Assembly (NCBI GenBank): GCA_017434555.1
Contig: JAFRFB010000060.1
Span: forward strand, 1 to 35,518
Origin: Methanobrevibacter sp.
GTDB taxonomy: Archaea > Methanobacteriota > Methanobacteria > Methanobacteriales > Methanobacteriaceae
Direction: 5' to 3'
Length of the DNA stretch: 35,518 nt
A program made the position numbers and the translations under genes. This document shows, piece by piece, positions 24,892-33,210 of the stretch; within the stretch, counting starts at the first letter, position 1; every line of letters begins with the position of its first letter. The notes beneath the pieces are model-generated. The model was not told the origin of the DNA, searched no databases, and was given only the letters and a program-made list of their open reading frames with translations.

Positions 24892-26109
24892 ATGATGATT
24901 GAACAAACAATTGTTGATTTATCAGAACATATTGATATTTCTGAAGGTTTTAAAAAAGAAGATTTGGAGGATTTTTTCAATGAAAATAAAATTGAGAGTT
25001 CGCTAAATCTTTTAATAGAAAATAATTTACTTTTTGAAGAAGAAGGTAACTTTTATTTTGATGAAGAAGTAATCGATCAATTTAATGCTCAAATGGATAA
25101 CTTAAATGATGAAGAAGTTAATAGTGATTCAGATAAACAAGAATCCAGTGAAAGCGATTCTATTCAAGAAGAAAATGAACCTTTAAATACAAGATCTAAG
25201 GAAGTTTTATCTATATCTGATATTTCTATTCAACACGAAACTGAAGAAAATACTATAAAATACTCTAAAAGTAAAACTTTAGATGATTTTGCTGATAAGT
25301 CTGATAAACCAGCGGATTTTGAATCTAAATTGTCTATGGTTCGAGAAAAATCAGAAAAAAATGTTGATAACTCTAGATATTGGATTCATAAAACAGATTT
25401 TTCTATTTTGGAGGATATTCATAAATTAAACCAAATAGGTTCTGAAAAACCTAAATCTAAATATATCAAAGAAATTAAACCTAATGATTATATTTTATTG
25501 ATTGTAAATAATAGGGGTCATTTGGACTTTTTTGGTTTAACAAAAGTTGATGAAATTATAAATATTGAAAAACGAGATAATTCTGATTTTTATAAATATT
25601 ATAAATCTGATATTCAGTTAAAATTAAAATCAATCAGGTACTTTAATAATCCTATTGTTGGTGCCGATATTGATAATGAGTTATCATTCGTTGAGAAAAA
25701 TAAGAAAATATCTTCTTATATTAAAACAGATTATAAAGAAATTCCGAAAGATGATTTTAAAAAGATTATGAAACATGGACACTTTATAAAGTCATTTCCA
25801 GCATATTTCGACAGTGTTGATTTAAATTTAAAGGAATTTTTAATGAATTCTATATTATATTTATATAATAACTTAAAAAACAAACAAAAATCTGAATTAA
25901 TTGAGATTAAAGTATTTTTGCAAAAATTGCAGGAGTTTGTTGCTAAATTAGGTGTTAAATTAGATTATGAGTATCTTGTTGAATTTTATTCTTGGAATGC
26001 AATTGAATTGGAATTTACACATGTGCCATATAGGGATCCTGATAAGGCTATTCCATTATATGATACAAGGGGAAAGAAAAAAGAATATGCATATATTGAT
26101 TTAAAATAA
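24892..26109 (+). CDS. Winged-helix-like and EVE-like domain protein of the ATPase-helicase operon
   Basis: A 405-residue protein (412 if the ATA at 24871 is the start, which the strong AGGAGGG site favours). Residues 5-55 look like a winged helix ('FKKEDLEDFFNENKI', 'LLIENNLLFEEEGNFYFD'). An acidic Ser-rich linker follows (60-130). Residues 160-290 resemble an EVE/PUA-type reader domain ('SRYWIHKTDFSILEDI', 'IKPNDYILLIVNNRG', 'DFFGLTKVDEI'), and the C-terminus is helical. EVE-like folds bind modified bases in DNA or RNA, so this could be the recognition subunit; this assignment is by pattern only. It lies 13 bases before the ATPase gene. Confidence 0.6.
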   Translation: MMIEQTIVDLSEHIDISEGFKKEDLEDFFNENKIESSLNLLIENNLLFEEEGNFYFDEEVIDQFNAQMDNLNDEEVNSDSDKQESSESDSIQEENEPLNTRSKEVLSISDISIQHETEENTIKYSKSKTLDDFADKSDKPADFESKLSMVREKSEKNVDNSRYWIHKTDFSILEDIHKLNQIGSEKPKSKYIKEIKPNDYILLIVNNRGHLDFFGLTKVDEIINIEKRDNSDFYKYYKSDIQLKLKSIRYFNNPIVGADIDNELSFVEKNKKISSYIKTDYKEIPKDDFKKIMKHGHFIKSFPAYFDSVDLNLKEFLMNSILYLYNNLKNKQKSELIEIKVFLQKLQEFVAKLGVKLDYEYLVEFYSWNAIELEFTHVPYRDPDKAIPLYDTRGKKKEYAYIDLK

Positions 26110-26122
26110 TTGGGGAATTTGT

Positions 26123-27385
26123 ATGAATTATGAATATATACTTAGTGCTTTAAAAAACGGAATTGTTCCAGAAAGTGGAACTAGAGACTTTTGTTTAGGT
26201 CGTGACAATGAGATAGCAGAATTTGAAAGATTACTTTCAGAAATTGATACAAAAGAAAAATCTCATGTTAAATTTATAAAAGGTGAATTTGGTGCGGGTA
26301 AATCTTTCTTTTTAAAAGTTATTGAAGAGATGGCATTTGACCAGAATTTTGTTGTATCATGGGTTACTTTAGGTAATGATGTTCACTTTAATAAAATTGA
26401 TGTTGTTTATAGAAATATTGTAAATAAATTAAGATGTAAAACTGGTACTTCTCTAGACCATATTATTGACAGATGGATTACTGGATTAAAAATGATGGCA
26501 TTTGAAGAAACATCTGACCCGGTAAAACAGAATAATTTGGTTAAAGAGAATTTATATTCTGATTTGGCAAATACCAGAGAACATGCTAATGCTTTTGCTG
26601 TAGCTATTGAAAACTATAACCGATTAATGAATGAAGAAGATTATAAAACTGCTGAATATGCAAAAGCATGGCTGCGTGGTGATGCTAATATTCCATTTAG
26701 TGAAAAAAGAAAATTTGGAGTAAAAGGTGATGTGGATAAACATAATGCATTAAACTTTTTAGAAGCATTATCCGTTTTTGTTAAATCAATTGGATACTCT
26801 GGTTTAGTAGTTCTTTTTGATGAAGCAGAATCTATCATGGATATTCCTAGAAAAGATTTAAGAAATACTGCATATGATTATATAAGAACTATGTTTGATA
26901 ACTGTGATTTAGGAAAATTCCATAATTCATTATTTGTTTTTGCCGGAACTCCACCATTATTTGATGATTCTAAAAAAGGTATTGTTTCATATACGGCATT
27001 ACATGATAGAATCAAATCTATGTTAGATACTGACTTAACAGATATGAGACGTCCAATTTTTGAACTAAAAGGTTTCACTGAAGAAGATTTAGTTGAAATT
27101 GCAGGTAAATTAATGATTATGCACGAAGAAGCTTATGGCTGGAATGCAAGTGATAAAATAACTCCTGCTATTAATGATATCGTTGGAATTCATGCTAATA
27201 ATGCGAGGTTAACTGGGGGTAGAGTTACTCCAAGAACTTTCATTCGTTCATTTGTTAGTGTGTTAGATACAGTTCAGCAAAATCAAACATTCTTCAATGA
27301 TTCAAATCAAATTATTGAGTTATTTGATGAACAAGAAAATAATTTAGAAGATGATATTGACGATATTTTCGATGATGATTGGTAA
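26123..27385 (+). CDS. DUF2791 P-loop ATPase, BrxD-like
   Basis: A 420-residue ATPase of the DUF2791 family, which includes BrxD of type 2 BREX. The opening 'ALKNGIVPESGTRDFCLGRD' is typical, Walker A is 'GEFGAGKS' (54-61) followed by 'FFLKVIEEMA', a family block 'VSWVTLGNDVHFNKIDVVY' comes next, and Walker B is 'LVVLFDEAES' (228-237). The C-terminal domain ends in a very acidic tail ('DDIDDIFDDDW'). GGGGA at 26112-26116 gives the start. In known loci this ATPase sits beside an Lhr-like helicase (BrxHI) or a TerB protein, and the helicase is indeed next, 10 bases away. It probably forms a motor or clamp loading the helicase; no other BREX core gene is present here. Confidence 0.85.
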   Translation: MNYEYILSALKNGIVPESGTRDFCLGRDNEIAEFERLLSEIDTKEKSHVKFIKGEFGAGKSFFLKVIEEMAFDQNFVVSWVTLGNDVHFNKIDVVYRNIVNKLRCKTGTSLDHIIDRWITGLKMMAFEETSDPVKQNNLVKENLYSDLANTREHANAFAVAIENYNRLMNEEDYKTAEYAKAWLRGDANIPFSEKRKFGVKGDVDKHNALNFLEALSVFVKSIGYSGLVVLFDEAESIMDIPRKDLRNTAYDYIRTMFDNCDLGKFHNSLFVFAGTPPLFDDSKKGIVSYTALHDRIKSMLDTDLTDMRRPIFELKGFTEEDLVEIAGKLMIMHEEAYGWNASDKITPAINDIVGIHANNARLTGGRVTPRTFIRSFVSVLDTVQQNQTFFNDSNQIIELFDEQENNLEDDIDDIFDDDW

Positions 27386-27395
27386 AGGTTAATTT

Positions 27396-29618
27396 ATGAC
27401 AGATAATCTTATTTCAAGTTTAGATAATCGCCTAATGTATTTTTTATCAGAACAATTGGGCTGGAATGATTTAAATTCAATTCAAAATAAAGCTATTCCT
27501 AACGTTTTGGATAATAAAGACACGTTAATCTTGGCTCCAACTGCTTCAGGTAAAACTGAAGCTGCATTAATTCCAATATTTAATGATATTCTCACTAAAG
27601 GTCATGATCCATTAAGCGTTCTTTATGTTTCTCCGTTAAAGGCATTAATTAATGATATGTTTAATCGTATTGAGCGATGGGCAGATTATTTCGACTTAAC
27701 TGTTACAAAATGGCATGGCGATGTTACTAAATCTGAAAAAGATAAGTTTGTTAAAAATCCTACTGATTTTTTATGTATAACTCCAGAATCTCTTGAAGTA
27801 ATATTAATGAATAAAAATTTTGATGATAAAGAAAATATTTTTTCTAATATTAAATTCATTTTAATCGATGAAATTCATTATTTTGCTGATTCTGATAGGG
27901 GAATACAGCTTAATTCATTATTAAATCGGATTAAAAAATATACTTCAGATAATGTTGTTACAGTTGGTCTTTCAGCTACGGTAGGTAATCCTGATTTAAT
28001 TGCAGAATGGGTTAATCCTAATAATCCTGCAGATATTATTAGAGATACTTCGGGTCGTCAATTAAAATATCTTGTTTTACCATTTAATGAGTATAATATT
28101 CATATTCCATTAAAACGTTTTAAAGACCGTAAAGTATTAATTTTTGTTAACTCACGAGCAACAGCAGAGTTAGCTTTTAGAACTTTAAAAGATAATTTAA
28201 ATTTAAAAAATATTTATATTCACCACGGTTCTATTAATAAAGAGACTCGTGAAGAAAATGAACGAAAATTCAAAGAGGATGCTGGTGGATTTATGGTGTC
28301 AACTTCTACTTTAGAGTTGGGAATTGATATTGGTGATATAGATGTTGTTGTTCATTTAAACCCACCTTATAGTGTAAGTTCATTTTCCCAAAGAATCGGT
28401 CGTAGTGGACGTAGGTCGAAGGTACAAAGAACCATAATCCTTTCACAAGGAATGAATTTAATTGTAGCATTAGCGGAATTGATATTGTATTTTGAAAACA
28501 AAGTTGAAGAAATTAGTATTTCAACACACTCAAAAGATATATTTTTCCATCAATTACTTAGTTCTACTTTTGAAAAAGGTAGAGTGCATGCTAAAGAATT
28601 ATATAATGAACTAAAAGATTGCTATGCATTTTCTGATATTAGTTATGAAGACTGTAAAAATCTACTTAAATTCATGGAAGAACAGGAATTTGTCGATATT
28701 AATCAAGGTTATATTAGTTTAGGATATAATTTTGAAAAAACTTTTGGAAAAAGAAATTTCATGGAATTTTTTGCCGTATTTTATCCAAGTTATGAATATA
28801 AAATTTTTGAAGGAAGAACAGAAGTTGGAGGTTTAGATGTTTCATTTGCAACAAACTTAGATGTTGGGGATGAATTTGTATTGGCAGGTAAATTATGGAA
28901 AGTAACTTCTATTAGTCATGATAATTATAGAATAAGTGTTTCTAAAATGCCAAATGCTAAAAAAATTGTTCCTAAATGGGTTTCTGATGGTCCTGCACTT
29001 CCTTATTTAATATCACGTAAAGTATATGAAATATTGCTAGGTAATTTTGATAAAAATTATTTAAAATATTTTAAAAAAGGCACTGGAGATTATATTAAGG
29101 ATTTAATTTCTAAAGCAAGTGAATATGGTTTTTCTAAAGATCTAATTCCAGTTAATATTGATTCTAAATCAAAAGAAGTTACAATATATACATTTGCAGG
29201 AGATAAAGCTAATAGGCTTTTAATGAAGCTATTTAATTTATATCATGATACTTATCTTGAAATGGTAACTCCTTTCTTTATATCATTTAAAGTTCGAGGA
29301 AATGAAATATCTGAATCAGATATTGAAAATCTGATTTATAGTGTTGAAGATATTTTAAATGAGGAAAATATTGAGCTTTTAATTGATGAAGTAAGTAAAG
29401 AATTTAAGAAAAATAAATTTATTAATTATTTATCTCCTCAGGATAGGGCAGATTTAAAAATGAATTTATTCTTTAATCGTGAAGGATTAATAGATTTATG
29501 TAAAAATAACATGGTTTATTTCATATCAAAATCATCATTTAAAGAAGAATACTTGAATGAGGTAATGAAATTTGTTAATAATGAAGATAATGAAATAAAG
29601 GTTTTAGAAGATGGTTAA
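27396..29618 (+). CDS. Lhr-like superfamily 2 helicase, BrxHI-like
   Basis: A 740-residue ATP-dependent helicase. Visible motifs: Q region 'LNSIQNKAIP', Walker A 'APTASGKT' (47-54), 'VSPLKALINDMFNR' (Ia), 'DEIH' (158-161), 'GLSATVGN' (191-198), 'VLIFVNSRATAELA' (IV), 'STLELGIDIGDID' (V) and 'QRIGRSGRRS' (332-341). This is the Lhr/COG1201 type; the C-terminal 400 residues are a winged-helix and beta-rich extension shorter than in full Lhr. The pairing with a DUF2791 ATPase just upstream is that of brxD-brxHI in type 2 BREX and TerB loci. An AAAGGTT site precedes ATG 27396. It overlaps the next gene by 8 bases. Confidence 0.87.
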   Translation: MTDNLISSLDNRLMYFLSEQLGWNDLNSIQNKAIPNVLDNKDTLILAPTASGKTEAALIPIFNDILTKGHDPLSVLYVSPLKALINDMFNRIERWADYFDLTVTKWHGDVTKSEKDKFVKNPTDFLCITPESLEVILMNKNFDDKENIFSNIKFILIDEIHYFADSDRGIQLNSLLNRIKKYTSDNVVTVGLSATVGNPDLIAEWVNPNNPADIIRDTSGRQLKYLVLPFNEYNIHIPLKRFKDRKVLIFVNSRATAELAFRTLKDNLNLKNIYIHHGSINKETREENERKFKEDAGGFMVSTSTLELGIDIGDIDVVVHLNPPYSVSSFSQRIGRSGRRSKVQRTIILSQGMNLIVALAELILYFENKVEEISISTHSKDIFFHQLLSSTFEKGRVHAKELYNELKDCYAFSDISYEDCKNLLKFMEEQEFVDINQGYISLGYNFEKTFGKRNFMEFFAVFYPSYEYKIFEGRTEVGGLDVSFATNLDVGDEFVLAGKLWKVTSISHDNYRISVSKMPNAKKIVPKWVSDGPALPYLISRKVYEILLGNFDKNYLKYFKKGTGDYIKDLISKASEYGFSKDLIPVNIDSKSKEVTIYTFAGDKANRLLMKLFNLYHDTYLEMVTPFFISFKVRGNEISESDIENLIYSVEDILNEENIELLIDEVSKEFKKNKFINYLSPQDRADLKMNLFFNREGLIDLCKNNMVYFISKSSFKEEYLNEVMKFVNNEDNEIKVLEDG

Positions 29619-32600
29619 CTGTAAATATTGTGGTGAAAGTACATCAAATAAAAATGCAATCTGTAATAATTGTAAAAATAAATTAAATGCTAAAAAATAT
29701 TTAAAAGCTGTGCTAGTTAATTTTAAGCCTGATGAGGTTTTTTCTAAAAGGAATTTGGGATTGTATTTAGATAAATCATTTAATGTCGATATTGTTCTTT
29801 TAACACTGAATGATTATGGTATGGTTGTAAGAAGAGGATCTCATGGATATAAATTAGCAACAAAAAAAGCTATTGATGAATTTTTATCACAGGAAGATTT
29901 AACTCAAATTAAATCTAAAAAAACTAAAAAATCTTCTAGACGTAAATCTAAAAAGAAATCTAAGTTAAAATCATCTAATATTAAAAAAGATTCCTTTAAT
30001 AATGAACCCAAAGTCATTAAAAAATGTAAAATTTGTGGTACGGATTTACCTCCAAATTCCAAAAATGATATTTGTAGAAAATGTAGTAAAAAAGCACACG
30101 CATTAAATGTTCTAGAAGAGATTATTCCAATTACTGGTGTAGGAATACCTTTTAAAAAAGAAGATTTGGATAATTTATATAATAATAATCCTATTAAATC
30201 TAATGATACAATTTGGACATTACAAGATTTTAATTTAGTAAAATCTATTGATACTAATACATTTGAATTAGTATCTGAAGGCAAATTAGACCAATTTTTT
30301 AAAGAAAATAATAGTTCAAATACAGTTTCTGATTTACTTTCAAAAACATCATCCAAAACATTACAAAAAACTTGTTTAAAATGTAATAAAGCATTATCTA
30401 TCTCAGAATTTAGAAAAATATCTGAAGATGAATATAGTGATTATTGTAAGAGTTGTGATAAAAAAATTAGAACTGCTAGTTATGCCATTGAATTTATAGA
30501 CTGTGTTGGATTCAAAGAATTTAAAATAAGCGATGTTAACATTGAAAATGCTCAGGGTAAAATATTTAACTTGCAAGATAATGACTTGATATCATTTAAT
30601 GGAAATTCTTATCAATTAGTTGATGAAGAAATTGTTTATTCATATATTAATCATAATACTGATGATAACGCTCAATTTGAAAATATTTTGGAAGCATTTA
30701 AAGAAGATGTAACGATGATACAAGCAGCTAAGAGTGTTGGCGTATCAAATGTTGAAGTTACAAAGTATTATATTGAGGGTAAAAACGGTAACCCTAAGTA
30801 TGTTCATTTTTTCAATGAAATAAATACAATTAAATTTAATAAACTTGAAAAAATGCCTTGTCCTAAATGTAAATCAAAATCAGGTTACTATAAAAATGGT
30901 AAATGTAAAAAATGCGGCTATGTAAATATTTCTTTATTATCTCTTGATAAAAAAATGGATTTTGTCCTATCACACATTAGAGAAAATAATAGCGTCAAAT
31001 CTGCAAAAGAATTGGATATTCCATATGATAATGTTAAAAATTGGAATAAATTAGGAAAAGCTGGACTTTCACCTTATGATAAATTTTATAAAGGAATTAT
31101 CAATATTAAAGAAGAAAGTAAAGAAAATGCAATTAAAAGAAATAAAATTGATCCTATAGAAGAGAGATTAAATGGATATCTTAGAAAAATACAAAGTACT
31201 GAATTAACTTTAGATAAAAATATTATTAAATTAAAAAGTATTGATTTAGATAATAAAAAAATTAAATCTGAATATGATGAAATTTATTCTGAAATAAATA
31301 TCATGAAAAATGACTTGATTTTCCAAAAGAATGAGATAAAATCTATTAAAGATAGTTTAATGGATTATTCTATTGATGAATTGGATAATATTAAATCATT
31401 TGATATAAAAGGCACAAGATCTATTTCTCTAAAAGTCAATAAATTACTTAAGAAAAATGATGAATATACTATAAAACAAGTTAATAAATATATTTCTAAA
31501 TTAGAAAATCAAATAATGCTAATTAAAGTAAATATCAAAGTTTCTGATAGTAATCTATTAAAATTAGAAAAAACAAGTTTTGTAGATTCTTTGAAGAATG
31601 AAAGTATTGAATTAATTGATTCCATTACAGAGTATAAGTCATATTTAAATAAAAAAAATAAATTAATAGATGAAAAAATATCTGATTTGAAATCTAAAAA
31701 TATATCTTTTGATTTAGATGAAATAAAAATTAATTTCAATGATTATTCATTCATGGTTGATGTTTTAATTTCAAAAAATAAGAATCTTATTTCTAAACAA
31801 ATGGAAATGATAATAACGAATCTTGATGAAAACAAAGAACTTAATCAAATTTATGTTGATTTAGGAATTTCATCTGATGATGCAAAATCATGGTATGATT
31901 TAGGTAAATTCGGAAATAAAGACTATATAAAATTTTATGATAAAATTAATGAATATAATGATAAAAAAGAAAAATTAATCTCTGAAAAATCTAAAAATAA
32001 TCTGATTGAAGAATTAGAAAAAGAATTGGAAAATACTAATGAATTAATTACAGATTTACATATTAATAGTTATAATTTATCTAAGATATTTGTCATGGAA
32101 TCGTTAGAATCCGATATATTGAGTATATCTGATGAAACTGAAGATTTAAAGTTAAAATTAAATAATTACAAATCAGCTATTGAAGAAAATTTATCTAACA
32201 TGAAAGAAAATCATGGTTCTGAAATAACAATAGATTATATAGATTTTTCAGCTGAAATAGAAAATTTAATTTCAAGAAGTAAAAAAATAATTTCAACAAA
32301 TGAAAAATTAATCTCAGAAAAGCTCAATAAAAACACTGATACAAAAAATAAAAATGAAGATGTATCTCAAGTTAAACATCTTTCAAATCGGAGTAATTCA
32401 TATACTCGAGGGCAAAAATATCCTAAAAAAGTGTCTAAAAGAAGATATAAGGCTAAGCTTATTAAAGAATATGAAAATAAAAAGATTGTTATATCTGATG
32501 AACTTGAAAAGTTAAATAAAGATATTACAAAATTAAATGATTTTGATTTGGATAAATCATTAAATTATTCCAAATCTAAATTAATTCGTGAATTATATAC

Positions 32601-33195
32601 ATATAAAACAAATTTAATTAATTATTCCAAATCTATTGATATATATTTATTAAATATTAAAAATAATGATGATTATTCAAATTTTTATATTGAAGAATTT
32701 GAATTTATGGATTATTCAAATAAGATAAATGAGTTGATTTCACAATCAAAAGAATCTAATTCAAATTCTATAAAGCATAAGAATTTGAATGATTTAAATA
32801 AAATATCTTCTTTTGATAAAAAAATTGAAGAAACAAATAATAAAAATAATTCCTCCGGAGTATTGAATAAATTAATTAATAAATTTAAAGAAAATTCATC
32901 TGAAGAGTCTAGCATGAAATTAAATGAAAAAAGTTCTTCTAATGAGTCTAATGTTGATTTAAATAAAGAAAGTCCAACGGAAAACAAACTCCAAAATTCT
33001 AATAATGAATCTAAGAATGAATCTCAAGAGGAATTAGTTTTAAAATATTATAAAGAAACAAAAGATTTGGTAAAAGCTTCTAATCTTGCTAATGTTCCAC
33101 TATTTTTAGTTAAATTTTGGTATAATGAAGGTAAAAAAGGCAAACAACAATATATTGATTTTTATAATCAAATGAAGAAAATTGAAAAACTATGA
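29611..33195 (+). CDS. Zinc-ribbon, HTH-unit and coiled-coil protein (protein B)
   Basis: A 1194-residue protein, partial paralogue of protein A. An N-terminal ribbon (Cys4/7/18/21) and winged-helix-like domain (28-95) lead to a very basic Lys/Ser linker (101-127). The shared module follows with two ribbons (Cys139/142/155/158 and Cys255/258/279/282), then a further ribbon (Cys417/420/432/435) and four HTH-like units (about 354-408, 447-500, 750-790 and 1142-1194). Residues 505-1020 are largely long coiled coils, interrupted by the third unit. The last unit ('YKETKDLVKASNLANVPLF') is the clearest. No enzyme motif is seen. It overlaps the helicase gene and ends 15 bases before rpoA1. A scaffold that binds DNA and the motor proteins is my inference. 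Confidence 0.8.
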   Translation: MVNCKYCGESTSNKNAICNNCKNKLNAKKYLKAVLVNFKPDEVFSKRNLGLYLDKSFNVDIVLLTLNDYGMVVRRGSHGYKLATKKAIDEFLSQEDLTQIKSKKTKKSSRRKSKKKSKLKSSNIKKDSFNNEPKVIKKCKICGTDLPPNSKNDICRKCSKKAHALNVLEEIIPITGVGIPFKKEDLDNLYNNNPIKSNDTIWTLQDFNLVKSIDTNTFELVSEGKLDQFFKENNSSNTVSDLLSKTSSKTLQKTCLKCNKALSISEFRKISEDEYSDYCKSCDKKIRTASYAIEFIDCVGFKEFKISDVNIENAQGKIFNLQDNDLISFNGNSYQLVDEEIVYSYINHNTDDNAQFENILEAFKEDVTMIQAAKSVGVSNVEVTKYYIEGKNGNPKYVHFFNEINTIKFNKLEKMPCPKCKSKSGYYKNGKCKKCGYVNISLLSLDKKMDFVLSHIRENNSVKSAKELDIPYDNVKNWNKLGKAGLSPYDKFYKGIINIKEESKENAIKRNKIDPIEERLNGYLRKIQSTELTLDKNIIKLKSIDLDNKKIKSEYDEIYSEINIMKNDLIFQKNEIKSIKDSLMDYSIDELDNIKSFDIKGTRSISLKVNKLLKKNDEYTIKQVNKYISKLENQIMLIKVNIKVSDSNLLKLEKTSFVDSLKNESIELIDSITEYKSYLNKKNKLIDEKISDLKSKNISFDLDEIKINFNDYSFMVDVLISKNKNLISKQMEMIITNLDENKELNQIYVDLGISSDDAKSWYDLGKFGNKDYIKFYDKINEYNDKKEKLISEKSKNNLIEELEKELENTNELITDLHINSYNLSKIFVMESLESDILSISDETEDLKLKLNNYKSAIEENLSNMKENHGSEITIDYIDFSAEIENLISRSKKIISTNEKLISEKLNKNTDTKNKNEDVSQVKHLSNRSNSYTRGQKYPKKVSKRRYKAKLIKEYENKKIVISDELEKLNKDITKLNDFDLDKSLNYSKSKLIRELYTYKTNLINYSKSIDIYLLNIKNNDDYSNFYIEEFEFMDYSNKINELISQSKESNSNSIKHKNLNDLNKISSFDKKIEETNNKNNSSGVLNKLINKFKENSSEESSMKLNEKSSSNESNVDLNKESPTENKLQNSNNESKNESQEELVLKYYKETKDLVKASNLANVPLFLVKFWYNEGKKGKQQYIDFYNQMKKIEKL
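30025..30636 (+). repeat. Paired zinc-ribbon module of protein B shared with protein A
   Basis: Residues 139-342 match residues 410-614 of protein A in cysteine positions and in 'GIPF(R/K)', 'IWTLQ(E/D)FNL' and 'LL/LQ.NDLI' blocks. The two copies lie on opposite strands about 7 kb apart, too diverged for recent duplication by eye. Confidence 0.75.
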
Positions 33196-33210
33196 ATATA
33201 GGTGTCTGAA

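Noticed and set aside
19846-33195. A complete BREX or DISARM system
   Set aside because: No methyltransferase, PglZ-like phosphatase domain, Lon-like protease or PLD-nuclease gene is encoded here; only the ATPase-helicase pair is shared with type 2 BREX.
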